From assembly GCF_902459505.1 (NCBI RefSeq), contig NC_047089.1, positions 27,531,161 through 27,595,160 of the forward strand: a stretch of 64,000 bases of DNA, written 5' to 3'. The stretch comes from Geotrypetes seraphini (Eukaryota; Chordata; Amphibia; Gymnophiona; Dermophiidae). Positions within the stretch are counted from its first letter, which is position 1. Each line of letters begins with the position of its first letter. A program made the position numbers and the translations under genes. A model generated the notes under the pieces. That model was not told the origin of the DNA. It searched no databases and worked only from the letters and a program-made list of their open reading frames with translations. Below, one piece after another: positions 40,077-50,640 of this stretch.

Positions 40077-40851
40077 GTAAAACCTTGGATTGCAAGTATC
40101 ATAACTTGGTTTGCAAGTGTTTAACTTGATATACAAGCAATGTCTTACAATACAAGTACATACAGTATACACACATCACAACTGAGCCGATGGTTCTTCT
40201 CTCTCTGACTCTGCAAGAGTGCAGTGACTGTTCTAAACAAGCAAAGTCTTGCAATACAAGTACAAACAGTATACACACATCACAGCTGAGCCGATGATTC
40301 TTCTCTCTCTGACTCTGCAAGAGTGCAGTGACTGTTCTAAACAAGCAAAGTCTTGCAATACAAGTACATACAGTATACACACATCACAGCTGAGCCGATG
40401 ATTCTTCTCTCTCTGACTCTGCAAGAGTGCAGTGACTGTTCTAAACAAGCAAAGTCTTGCAATACAAGTACATACAGTATACACACATCACAGCTGAGCC
40501 GATGATTCTTCTCTCTCTGACTCTGCAAGAGTGCAGTGACTGTTCTAAACAAGCAAAGTCTTGCAATACAAGTACATACAGTACACACACATCACAGCTG
40601 AGCCGATGATTCTTCTCTCTCTGACTCTGCAAGAGTGCAGTAACTGTTCTAAACAAGCAAAGTCTTGTAATACGAGTATATACAGTCTACATAAATCACG
40701 TCATCACAACTGTATTAAAGTTTTGGGGTTGTGGAACGAATTGTCTGAGTTTCCATTATTTCCTAAGGGGAAATTCGCTTTGCTATACGAGTGCTTTGGA
40801 TTACAAGCACGCTTCTGGAATGAATTATGCTCGCAAACCAAGGTTTTACTG
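40077..40851. mobile_element. Tigger-like non-autonomous element expanded by an internal 104-bp array
   Basis: The left end TAAAACCTTGGATTGCAAG and right end CAAACCAAGGTTTTACTG (then TA) are inverted. The same tips bound 50990-51799. Most of the interior is the tandem array. No transposase frame. Confidence 0.7.
40140..40670. repeat. 104-bp minisatellite, about five units
   Basis: GAGCCGATG(A/G)TTCTTCTC recurs at about 40184, 40288, 40392, 40496 and 40600, exactly 104 bp apart. Neighbouring units differ by only a few bases, so the array is young. The open minus-strand frames across it (with CTCIARLCLFRTV repeated) come from the unit length and base composition and are not evidence of a gene. 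Confidence 0.92.
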
Positions 40852-41334
40852 TACTTATATATCTTGCGTTCATTTGCATGGTTTGTTGTTAGTTCTCTGC
40901 CCCTCTTATGATGCGTGCCAATGATGCACTACAAAAAGACATGCCTATGATTGATGCTCAACATAACTATTCTGCGCATGTGGCAGTTGCTTTCTCCTAC
41001 AACTGATTGGATGGGATTATGGCAACCTCCGTGAAACTCATTTGCATGAGTTGTTTGAACATCGATTGCTGTTTTCAAATTGGACAATTTACCGGCACCA
41101 CAGTGACCAACAAGATTATAAATGCGATTTTAGAGCATCGGGGCCCTAGCTTGGATTTTTCCCAGCTCCTACATCATTTGTGATTATGCTATTTAACTTT
41201 CCCTTGGAAAAGTGCTCCTGCTTTTTAACCAATGCATAGGTTGCCATGCATGAAGGTAGCATGAGCATGTTCTTTGGAATTTTTTCCACAGGCATGTTAC
41301 ATCTTTATCTATCATTCATTAAGTGATTCACAGG
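40852..41334. other. TM4SF intron 1, unassigned part
   Basis: No repeat ends or exon recognised. Confidence 0.35.
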
Positions 41335-41335
41335 T

Positions 41336-41500
41336 GATTGAGGCCAGCAGCGTGCCTGATTTTAAGGCCAAATGGGATCGGCACATGGGATCTATTCACA
41401 GGGCAAAGGTAGGGGAGGGACATTAGGGTGGGCAGACTGGATGGGCCTTGGGCCCTTATCTGCCGTCTATTTCTATGTTTCTATGTTTCTATGTTAAGTG
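41336..41500 (+). mobile_element. CR1-type LINE 3' end, short
   Basis: GCCAGCAGCGTGCCTGATTT, GGGCAGACTGGATGGGCC and a TTTCTATG-repeat tail match the 3' end at 38.5-38.95 kb. Confidence 0.8.
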
Positions 41501-41590
41501 GCTTTTTAACATGTCTCAGGTTTTTTGGGCGAGTCCACAATAAAATCATTTCAACATGAGTATTTCTGTATACACAAAGAAATATCTTAC

Positions 41591-41761
41591 CAACAATCCA
41601 GCTCCGAAAAAGCCATGGAAATACAAGAGAAAATCAGTTATCTCGTGCCGCTCTAGGAACTTTCCATTTGGCATAAACAGGAGGAAATTTGCCATTATGG
41701 CACATATCCCAAGTGGAGTTAGCGTGCACCCAATACACGATGTACACTCTCCGGTGCTCAT
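41591..41761 (-). CDS. TM4SF (L6-family) gene, coding exon 1: first helix, first loop and start of second helix
   Basis: A four-transmembrane membrane protein of the L6 superfamily; members work in adhesion, proliferation and trafficking, mostly as partners of other surface proteins. The 57 residues read MSTGECTSCIGCTLTPLG, ANFLLFMPNGK and FHGFFGAGLL. The family start M.TG.CARC.G..L.PL, followed by AN.LL.FPNG and a GG..G.GL motif before the first intron, is matched well (best to TM4SF4 and TM4SF1). The start at 41761 has A at -3 and fits the family N-terminus. The in-frame ATG at 41788 is probably not used, because TTTGTGTTTTTAG just before 41778 looks like a splice acceptor, which would put a 5' untranslated exon upstream. 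The exon ends TTG/GTAAGA in phase 0. Confidence 0.93.
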
Positions 41762-41851
41762 TTTGCTGTAGTTCAACACTAAAAACACAAAAAAAGCATT
41801 ACAAATATTTAGCCATGAAAATAGACAGTTATAATTTATGGGCTACTACTA

Positions 41852-42378
41852 CAGTATAATCTCGTTATAACGGACTTCAAGGGACCTGGAAAAACGGTCC
41901 GTTATATCCAGAGTTCGTTATATCCAAAGTTGCATTTTTTAAAAACTTTATTTAGGGCAATTTGAAACAACGTTCAATCAATGAACAACAATCACTGCAC
42001 AGCCATATCAGCAACATCAAGAACAAAACTCAGCAAAATATTGGTATGGTACAAAATCATTGCAAACCAGAACACTACTGGAAAGAAAAATACTCTGTCA
42101 TTCTTTTCTGGGCTGCATTTTGATGCTATATCACCGGCATGCCATGTGCCTTTTAGGCGGAGCCTACATGTCCATTATAGCCGAATGAAACTACAGCTAA
42201 AAGTGGCTCTGGGGACCAAATTGTTTGTCCGTTATATCCAAAAGTCCGTTATATGCGAGTCCCCTATATCCAATGATTTTCTATATGTTTATAATGGCGC
42301 TCGGCCGGGACCAGTGGACCTCGTCCGCTATAAGCAAGGTTCCGTTATAAGCGAGTCTGTTATAACGAGATTATACTG
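41852..42378. mobile_element. Tigger-like MITE, 527 bp (CAGTATAATCTCG tips)
   Basis: CAGTATAATCTCGTTATAACG and its inverse complement bound the element, flanked by TA on both sides. GTCCGTTATATCC and similar words repeat near both ends. It lies about 90 bp upstream of the TM4SF start codon. No transposase frame. Confidence 0.85.
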
Positions 42379-42633
42379 TATTTCATCTGGAAACAATTAA
42401 GCAGTGTCCTTTGATTTAGATCTCTTTTATTGATACATCCTAAAGAGTGCAACATACAAATTAACCATTAACCTCAAACAATATTTCCAACTCAGATTGA
42501 GAGAAATTCCAATATCACTTCACCAAATTGTTTTAATATTTTATTTCCTATGTTCTCTCTCCCTTCCTTTCCTGGAACCTACACCAGCAGCTGAGTCCAT
42601 ACTCTTACAATACCTCTTGACTTTTGTCTAGAC

Positions 42634-43210
42634 CAGTGTCTTGTAAACTTTGTCGAGCCATGGCACACTAAACGTAGTGGCTGCGGCTTGTGGCATCTGG
42701 AAGTGTGCGGATGTCACTGTGATGATGTCACATGCATGCATGACATCACATCGATATCCGTGCATGCTTGACATTATCATCCGTGCATGCCTGAAGGCTT
42801 TCCAAATGGGCCCTGAGCCACCAGTGTGTGAGGGGGGGGGGGGGGGGTGCCAGCAGGAGAGGAGAGGCGCTGGTGCCGGTTGATTGCTAACAGGACATGC
42901 CTCTCACTGCGAGAGGCATGTCCTGTAGACAGTCAGATGGCGTCAGCACCTTTCCTGGAATAGACTGATCGCTGGAATAGACTTCCACTTCAGGTGATCG
43001 ATGCGAGCAGCGTGCCTGATTTTAAGAAGAAATGGGATCGTCACGTGGGATCTCTGCACAGAGATAAATAGGGGAGGGTTATTGGGGTGGGCAGACTAGA
43101 TGGGCCGCGGCCCTTATCTGCCGTCTTTTTCTATGTTTCTATGTTTCCTCTTCCCCAGTGTGTCCTGGCATACCTGAAATCTCAGGAGGCATACAGTTTG
43201 TGATACACTG
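42634..43210. mobile_element. hAT-type element with a nested CR1 fragment
   Basis: CAGTGTCTTGTAAACTTTG on the left and AGTTTGTGATACACTG on the right are inverted tips, flanked by 8-bp direct repeats GTCTAGAC (42626-42633) and GCCTAGAC (43211-43218). The interior includes a G run near 42831-42847 and the palindrome GACATGCCTCTC...GAGAGGCATGTC. Confidence 0.8.
42957..43148 (+). mobile_element. CR1-type LINE 3' end inside the hAT element
   Basis: GCTGGAATAGACTTCC, GCAGCGTGCCTGATTTTAAG, GGGCAGACTAGATGGGCC and a TTTCTATG-repeat tail identify it. It interrupts the hAT, so it is the later insertion. Confidence 0.85.
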
Positions 43211-43514
43211 GCCTAGACCCCCTTCCTCGCTCCCCTCCTCCCTCTTGCTTGGAACCAGACAAAAACACCCTTCTCATCCACACTGCTTAGTTTTACTATC
43301 TCTTCCATTTCTTTACTATCCTGGCACTTGTTCAATGCAAAGCTTTGTGTTCTCAGAGGTAATGACAAAGCATAAAATTCCCACATTGAAAGAAAAACTT
43401 CTTGATACTCCATATTCATCAGACCTCTCCTCCTTGCCGGATCCTCTCCTCCTCTATGCACCTCTCCTCTTAGCCAGATTAACAACACTCATCCTGAACC
43501 CACACCAAGAGACT

Positions 43515-43689
43515 AAGGGGTCCTTTTACTAAGGCGCACTAATCAATTTAGTATGTGCTAATTGATTTAGCGCATGCTAAATGCGAAAGCGCCCATAGAA
43601 TATAATGGGCACCTTAGCATTTAGCGTGTGCTAATCTTTAGCGTGGGCTAAATCAGTTAGCGCTCGCTAAATCGGTTAACGTGCTTTGC
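43515..43689. mobile_element. Harbinger-like MITE (CCTTTTACTAAGGCGC tip)
   Basis: GGTCCTTTTACTAAGGCGCAC starts a run of self-complementary TTAGCGC/GCGCTAA words with the centre near 43600. The right tip has been replaced by the adjoining Tigger-like fragment. Confidence 0.55.
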
Positions 43690-43859
43690 CTCTCCTTCAA
43701 GAGCAGGCTATGTCTCCCACCATGTTATTCGCAGTTTCACAATATTCATGATAGTTTTTAATAGAAAACAGCGAATAACGTATGAAAAAGTTATTTGTGG
43801 TTTTTCTGTATTTGCGGTTCTGTTAATCCCCTATCACAGCGAATACGGAGGGAGAAGTG
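43690..43859. mobile_element. Tigger-like MITE, right part (family of 4508-4813)
   Basis: Matches the right half of 4508-4813 from GTCTCCCACCATGTTATTC to the tip GAATACGGAGGGAGAAGTG, followed by TA. Confidence 0.85.
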
Positions 43860-44156
43860 TATTATATGGACAGTCCAGGAGCAGAATCAGAACTTAACTG
43901 GATAGATGCTGATTTTGGCCCTTTAACTACATAATTAGCCAAATAGGGCTGCATAAATAGCAGTCCTGTCTTTGGTTGATTTAACTTAATTGGCTAAGGG
44001 CTGAATATTGACACTTATCCAGTTAACCCAACCCATCGTGAATATACTTCAAAATATCATGCATCTTACACCACATAATCCATGGAAACTCAGCCACCCC
44101 CATCACACTACTATTCTCAACAGCCTGGTCCACCTCAAGAACAAACCAAAAACAAA
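43860..44156. other. Unassigned intergenic sequence
   Basis: Nothing recognised beyond short inverted words (CTTAACTGGATA, TATCCAGTTAA). Confidence 0.3.
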
Positions 44157-44590
44157 CTCTGTGGAGTGACGATGTTCCTAAATGGACTTTATTTGAAAGT
44201 GTCAAAGTTCCAAAGGTATACTGAAATCATCCACATAAAATAATTTCATCCACATAAAAATAAATCATCCACATAAAAGCCTTAAAGGACCTAGTCCGCT
44301 AGGGATGCAGGACCCAACATGGTCTGCGTTTTGACAAAAAGTCTTCTTCAGGGGTCCCTGGGGGTCCTATAAAGGTGAGTACGTGGGAAACAATTGTGTG
44401 GTGAGCCGGAAGTGAGACACTGCTTGCATTTGCAATGGAAGACTTTTTGTCGAAACGCGGACCGTGTTGGGTCCTGTATCCCTAGCGAACTAGGTTCTTT
44501 AAGGCTTTTATGTGGATGATTTCAGTGTACCTTTGGAACTTTGACACTTTTAAATAAAGTCCATTTAGGAACATCATCACTCCACAGAGT
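44157..44590. mobile_element. Foldback element (GTCGAAACGCGGACC family)
   Basis: The left arm, ACTCTGTGGAGTGACGATG through AAGTCTTCTTCAGG, is mirrored by the right arm, GAAGACTTTTTGTCG through ATCATCACTCCACAGAGT. The left arm contains three copies of ATCATCCACATAAAA and the right arm has one. No coding frame. A shorter relative lies at 45100-45330. Confidence 0.75.
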
Positions 44591-44754
44591 TTTTTTTTGT
44601 TTTTTTCTGGATTTTCTTCTTTGTGGATATTTTGGGGTCAATTCCTTTTGGTTTTTCCACCTCTAGAACAATCATAAATAGAATAGAATTCAACTAAATC
44701 TGCCGTCCACAAAAAAATCTCCATTACAGGTGAGTGTTCCACTCCATGTTTACA

Positions 44755-45000
44755 TTCTTGGGCATAAAAACTTGGAACGACTTACCAGAAGCGATCAGAA
44801 AAGAAACTAGTCACACCTTATTCCAGAAGAAGCTGCAAACTCTTCCCTTTCGACACTGAATCTACGCACTTCACTCTTCTCCTTTCCCTCAATTTAGGCC
44901 CTCCCTCTAATCCTCCCTCTGGCCCTCTTCTGACCCCCCTCTCTCTGTAAGTCATCTAGAGCCTGAATAGGAATGAGCGATATACAAATGGAAGATTAGA
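44755..45000 (+). mobile_element. L2-like LINE 3' fragment
   Basis: ACTTGGAACGACTTACCAG followed by a broken frame ending ..QKKLQTL and the tail AAGTCATCTAGAGCCTG fit an L2-type C-terminus. Confidence 0.45.
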
Positions 45001-45099
45001 TTAACTGCTGGTCATCTGCACAACCTCAGATATTTAATGCCAGTACTCACAAAAACAAGAGAATTGACCCAATGATCTCCACAGACAAATCCAAGAAGA

Positions 45100-45330
45100 A
45101 ACAAAAAACAATGTGGAGAAATGATGTTCCTGAGATGGACTTTATTAATATTAAAACTTGGCAAACCACATAAAAATCTCTAGGATGCAGTCCACTGAAA
45201 AGGTTTGGACCCAACACGGACTTCATAGGAACCCCTGAAGAAGACATTCTGTCAAAGCATGGACCTTGTTGGATCCAAGGTCCAAAGCTTTTCAGCGGAC
45301 TGCGTCCTAGAGGTTTTTATGTGGTATGCC
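45100..45330. mobile_element. Foldback element, relative of 44157-44590
   Basis: ATGATGTTCCTGAGATGGAC, GACTTTATTAATATT, AAACCACATAAAAATCTCTA and CCCCTGAAGAAGACATTCTG repeat the words of the 44-kb element. AGGATGCAGTCCACTGAAAA is mirrored by TTTTCAGCGGACTGCGTCCT. Confidence 0.65.
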
Positions 45331-47077
45331 AGTACTCAGACATGGCCTCATATTGAATATCTGGGCACAATTTTGTCAGTGGCAGTCACCATTTTTAAAA
45401 AAAAAATGCAGATGGCACCAGAGAATATTATTCTCCAGCCATCCACTCTCAAAGTTCTGTTTAACTTCTCTTCAGAACTTCAGGTTCTGCTTTGGGCTTA
45501 GAAAAAGACATTTTTTTTTCCTTTTTAAAATTTCACACAGAGGGAATTGCTACACATTTTTGTGTATCTTAATTCAAGAAAATCCCCTCACTCCAGTGAT
45601 GATTGTGTTCATTGATCACTTACAAGTAGCAAGGAAATGGTCAAAGACAGCACTCCTTTCCTATAAAGAAAAAAAAACTTGCCCTTAAGGAAATATTTTT
45701 AGCTGTGCCTTTCACTCGACCAGAGCTAGACTAAACCAGGTGGTAGCTCCCTCCTCAGTCAGACACTTGCAGCTTATATAGTTACAACGGTATATATAGC
45801 ACGTGTTAAATAAACTATAAACTTACCAGTGCAGGGATGTATTTAAAAAAAAAACCTGTATCACTCTCTCCCCCTCAGAGCACACTTTGAATTTGTTGGA
45901 AACCTTTCCTACTTAAACAGCACATTCTTTTAAAATTCAGCATTGGTAGAAGTGTAGTGAGACAGCAACCACCCACCCATGTAATTATTTCAATATCTCC
46001 CTCCCAACTGTTTAAAACTGTCATTAGAATCCCGCCTGGATCAGTGCAGCCAATCAGAATGTGTTTAGCTCTCAATCGTTCTTTTCCGGCACTAGCTCCT
46101 ATGCATCACCTTCATTTCAAACAGCATCGCCCACACCCCAACTGCTGTCTTTTTACCACAAACTAGCCCTCTGATCCAGTAAACAAACCCAGGCACATTT
46201 CATTTCCCAAATCAAGTCAATAGTTCTCTCTCCTAAATGCATCAGCAGCCCTAATTTTAACCCTGGCAAATACATAAATTAATTAAATTAAACTTTAACC
46301 TTCAGGCTGCATTATATCCCAAGTAGGGCTCCCCAAAGGTTCTAGTAATACTTTAAGACGTGAAATCGGTGGAATATTGATGACCACACCAAAATGAAAT
46401 CAGTTTACACAGTAGACCCCACATAAACCAATGAATGGAATAAAACACAATTTTGTGGGAGGAGAAAACGTCAGAGATATGCCAGCTAAAGAAAACGGAG
46501 AGCAAAAGCTCTCAACCATCATGAGGCAGAAAACGCTTCTTACTTCAGGTATCATTTTGCACCCCCACTACATGGAATTTTAAGCAAAAAGTGCAAGTTA
46601 TATATGCACACTGATTTGGGTTTGTTTTTGTAGGTGGCGGCCATAAAATGATAACTGTCTCAACGAACTCTCTCGAGGAAGCAATAGAGTGAAACGGAGG
46701 GCTCCCTCGAGCATTGATTGGTGCTCATAACTTGCACTTCTATAGTTAGAGAATGTGGAAAAAAATGCTTTTGAATAAGTCATTTAGGTAAATAGAGACC
46801 TATCAGCTTTGAATTTTTTAAAAAAAGGTATCCCCAATTTTTTTCAAAAATCAATGTACAGTTAACTATTTTGTGACTGTCAATTATAAAATGAGCATTT
46901 CGATTAGAGACATATTGCTTGTTAAACTACCTTTGATTAATTACCATAATTCAGGGTATAGTTTCTTTTCTATTTTAGGAAAGTTAATCAGGCTCTAATC
47001 CTGTTATTTGTGCTTGCACCACTATTTAAATCAAGATTAATTTATTTATTTACTACTACTACTACTTTCTACTAGAC
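45331..47077. other. Unassigned intergenic sequence
   Basis: No exon of either neighbouring gene was recognised. Near 46675 the words CTCTCGAGGAAGC and TGAAACGGAGGGCTCCC recall foldback centres. The open frame at 45326-45688 has no family resemblance. Confidence 0.35.
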
Positions 47078-47314
47078 CAGTGGTCTCAAACTCGTGGCCT
47101 GCCAGGTTTCTTGATCATATGTCTCTATAGCTATAAATTACAATATTACTATTAAGACTTAGCCAAAAGGAAAGATTTATAAACCATAAAGAGTTTTTAC
47201 CTCATGCAAAATTGTCATTTCTTTAATAAGACATTACCTATTTTTTCTGAGGTCCTTCAAGTACCTACAATTCCAAAATGTGGCCCTGCAAAGGGTTTGA
47301 GTTTGAGACCACTG
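47078..47314. mobile_element. hAT-type MITE, 237 bp (CAGTGGTCTCAAACTC tips)
   Basis: CAGTGGTCTCAAACTC and GAGTTTGAGACCACTG are exact inverted tips. The flanks TACTAGAC (47070-47077) and TACAAGAC (47315-47322) are an 8-bp target duplication. Confidence 0.88.
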
Positions 47315-47429
47315 TACAAGACATACTGTATGCAGGGCTGTATATCAAAACATGAGACAGTTCCTGCTTAGTCTATAAATTTCTGCTTACTATAAGGAGT
47401 ACACCTAAATATTCATACCAGTTTTGATT

Positions 47430-47620
47430 TACCCCCTTTTACAAAGGTGCGCTAAGCTTTTTAGCGTGCGCTAAATATTAGCGTACACTAAACATGCACT
47501 AAACACTAACACGTGTATGTTATCCTATGGACACGTTAGTGGTTAGCACACATGTTGATTTAGCGCGTGCTAAATCCGCGCTATAATGCTTAGCATGCTT
47601 TTGTAAAAGAGGACCTTAAT
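47430..47620. mobile_element. Harbinger-like MITE (CCCCTTTTACAAAGGTGCGC tip)
   Basis: The left tip and the right TTTTGTAAAAGAGG tip are inverted. GCGCTAA/TTAGCGC words are mirrored about a centre near 47525 (CCTATGG). Confidence 0.75.
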
Positions 47621-48974
47621 TAATAAGGCTACCAACAAAAAAATATGAAAATTTGTATTTTCTGTTATGATTTACACAATTAGGTATTTATAGTCACTTT
47701 CCTTGCTACACGAATCTGCAAAAATGGATCCTCCCCCCCCAAAAAAAACTCTAAACAAGCTGAATCCGAGTGCTCGAATTCCCTAGAGACCGAGAGTGAA
47801 CCACTCAGGACCTTTGTGATTTTTTTTTTTTTTTGGCTTTGAGCCAGTCTTAAAAGAGCACAGAAACTTGGCTGACTGACAGAATTCCGCTAAACAAACA
47901 GTAATTTGCTCCCGAAAGAATTCTGAAGAGTGCTGAACTTTCTCTCTGGTTTGGCTGGCTGGCACGGATGTGCATTACCTTTTCAAAGTCCTGCAACACT
48001 GATGTTGAAGGCAATGAATGCCTTGCAGTGTTCCCCTGGGCAGAAGACCCAGGGTTGTGTTTTCTCCCCCAAATAATAAATGTGATTTATTTATTATGAG
48101 AACGTTATTATTATTGGGGGACCAAAGAATGCATGGGTACCCACACAGGAGACAAGTTAAACAAGATAGTAGAGATAATGAGATACTTCCACTTGGGATC
48201 TGTATCACCCCCCCAAAAAAAAGTGTGACTGACTCAACACTGCAAATGTTTTGGCACCCTGAAAAGTGCCTTCTTCAGGAGCCTACAATCAAAACAAATA
48301 CATTTCATACTATATAAAATCTGCGAAAATATTAAATAATAAAACATATTAAGATGAGATTCCATGTAAAATTTGTATATAAAATTGAAGAGGATAATGC
48401 TAACTTTATATATATACACGTATAATTTACTCCGGAAAACTATTTTTTAATGACATTTTGAGAGATTTCACTAGGATTATTTGGGACACTAAAGAGATTT
48501 GACTGGGATTTTGATTTAGCACACAGGATTTTTCACAGGGGATCCGTCAACAGGGGCAAGATAAATCATCATTTATTGAGCTTCACCCGCCTGTTGAATC
48601 ATCAACTACATATTTAAAGATAAGTGAGAAATTTATATATATATAAACTAATACTAATTTTAAAACAATGATGTTGAATATACCATCATCATAAGACACT
48701 ATTGCTGGTGTGGATATGGTTTGATGACTGAGCACTATTATCAAATTATTATAATACAGTATTTGTAATACGTTAGGGAATGATGGAATAGGATGTCATT
48801 ATGTATGATAAAAATCTATAATCACAACAAAGAAAAATAAGAAACATGAAAGTTTTAAATTCCAAATAAAATTATGTTCCTACTTACAGTAGGTACTTTA
48901 TACTGTCAAACACAAGCTGGTTGCTCTAATATGAATATTAGACAATATGTCAATGAGAGCTTGTGTCTAAACAA
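47621..48974. other. Unassigned intergenic sequence
   Basis: No exon seen. GTGCCTTCTTCAGGAGCC at about 48267-48285 looks like a foldback-element end. The A+T-rich stretch at 48.4-48.9 kb has no recognised structure. A T run lies at 47821-47834. Confidence 0.35.
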
Positions 48975-49138
48975 TATGGCCCTCTTTAACAAAGGCGTGC
49001 TAAGTGTTTTAGCATGGATTTAGCGCATGCTAAATCAATGTGTGTGCTAACTGCTAAAGCATCCATAGGATAACATGCACGCGTTAGTGTTTAGCGCGCA
49101 CTAAAAAGCTTAGCGCACCTTTGTAAAAGAGGTATATA
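48975..49138. mobile_element. Harbinger-like MITE
   Basis: CCCTCTTTAACAAAGGCGTGC and the right tip GCGCACCTTTGTAAAAGAGG are inverted. The centre ATCCATAGGATAAC matches that of the 47.4-kb copy. Confidence 0.75.
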
Positions 49139-49184
49139 AGAAAATACTTTATCAAGCTTAGTGCTCAAGCTTTCATGTGTTACC

Positions 49185-49438
49185 CCCTCTTTTACAAAGC
49201 CACGCTAGTGGCTGCCACATGGAAAAGGCCCCGAACATAAGAACTGCCATCTCCGGATCAGACCATTGGTCCATCAAGTCCGGCGATCCGCACACAGAGG
49301 TGTAATTCTAGTCACCCATATCCCTCTATGCTTCTCGTAAGGAGAGGTGCATCTTCGAAGAAGCCCTTTAAATCCCTATGGGCTTCAAGGCAACTACTGC
49401 AGCTGCCCGCACTATCAGGCTTTGTAAAAGAGGGGGTT
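49185..49438. mobile_element. Harbinger-like MITE with TTA target site and nested CR1 fragment
   Basis: CCCCCTCTTTTACAAAGCC and GGCTTTGTAAAAGAGGGGG are exact inverted tips, flanked by TTA on both sides. The body is split by a CR1 3' fragment at about 49236-49335. Confidence 0.85.
49236..49335 (-). mobile_element. CR1-type LINE 3' end, nested in a MITE
   Basis: GAACATAAGAACTGCC and GGATCAGACCATTGGTCC are the antisense CR1 end; its right edge is approximate. Confidence 0.7.
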
Positions 49439-49584
49439 AATGTGTATGCTTTATAATACAAAACTACTGTATAATGCAATTCTAGAGGAAATATTGGAAA
49501 ACACTAAAAAATCTTTAAAAAGGCAAAACTGCAAAATTAAGGACTTAGTCCATTTAAAAGCACAAGGGCCCATATTCTCTAAAT

Positions 49585-49808
49585 CAGGGGTGTCCAACCA
49601 GCGGCCCGAGGGCCACATGCTGCCCCGTGAAGGATTTTGTGTGGCCCCGGTCGAGGGCGATGAAGTGTTTTCCTCTGCTGCCCCTGGGTGTTTACCATCT
49701 TGCCGGCTCCCTCCTCTGTCTTGATGCAGCTTTTGCGCATTTGTGCGGCTCAAGAAACATATTTTCGACCAATGGGGCCCAGGGAAGCCAAAAGGTTGGA
49801 CACCCCTG
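49585..49808. mobile_element. hAT-type MITE, 224 bp, perfect 8-bp target duplication
   Basis: CAGGGGTGTCCAACC and GGTTGGACACCCCTG are exact inverted tips. CTCTAAAT is present on both sides (49577-49584 and 49809-49816). Confidence 0.92.
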
Positions 49809-49889
49809 CTCTAAATGGTGTCATTGTCAGCAGCTGCCTTAAAAAGCGGCTGCCAATCATATGTCAGTCATGCAACAGCGCTGTTTAGA

Positions 49890-50225
49890 GAATCACGCCT
49901 TTTGGGAACAGGTTAGGGTTTGCAAGGCCTACTTTTCCGGCACCTACCATTGACATGAATAATGCCTACAGAGGTCTTTCCATATCAGCCACACCTAGAG
50001 TGGCATTAAGCACTGTAAAATGCCTCTGTAGGTGTGATTCTGGCTGGGGCGGGGGGGGGGGGGGTAAGCGCCGGTAGGAATCTTGAAGTCTCTTAAAATG
50101 TCTTTTAAACAGTGTTTTGTATTGATCTTAGACCCTACCGGCACCACACACAACTTAGGTCCAGGTATTTAGGCCTGGTTTTCATTTCCATAAACGCCTG
50201 TGCCTAAATGTTAGTCACATGGATG
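49890..50225. mobile_element. TAGGCGCC-family foldback MITE, diverged, with a G run
   Basis: GCAAGGCCTACTTTTCCGGC, AGTGGCATTAAGCACTG and AAGCGCCGGTAGGAATC recall the 30.6-kb element. A run of about 14 G lies near 50050. Confidence 0.45.
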
Positions 50226-50228
50226 GAA

Positions 50229-50640
50229 GCTACATTAGAGAATGACACAGGAAGAAATTTTTTTCCCTGTCCCCGCAGGAACTTAATTTACTTGTCCCGT
50301 CCCCGCGAGTTTTGTCGCTGTCCCTGTCCCTGCCCCATTCCTGTAAGCTCTGCCTTAACCACATAAGCCTCGAACACATGATTTTAAAGTGTTTGAGGCT
50401 TGTGCAGATGAGGACGGAGCTTAGGCATTGGTGGAATGAGGCATTATGACATCACAATCTGAGCTCTAGAATGTTGCTATTTGTGATTTTAAAGTGTTTG
50501 AGGCTTGTGCAGATGAGGACGGAGCTTAGGCATTGGTGGAATGAGGCATTATGACATCACAATCTGAGCTCTAGAATGTTGCTATTTGTGATTTTAAAGT
50601 GTTTGAGGCTTGTGCAGATGAGGACGGAGCTTGCAGGAAT
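50229..50640. mobile_element. hAT-type MITE (TAGAGAATGACAC family) with 110-bp tandem units
   Basis: The left tip TAGAGAATGACACAGG matches the element at 5579. From about 50370, ATTTTAAAGTGTTTGAGGC recurs at about 50370, 50481 and 50592. Each unit contains GAGGCATTATGACATCAC, whose inverse complement occurs in the 5.6-kb element. The right tip was not found. Confidence 0.65.

Noticed and set aside
40099-40656. Four near-identical overlapping minus-strand frames of 71-93 aa
   Set aside because: They are the 104-bp minisatellite read in rotating frames, with no start context or family resemblance.
40184-40670. Possible CRISPR-like array
   Set aside because: Units are contiguous 104-bp repeats without unique spacers, and the context is a vertebrate intron.
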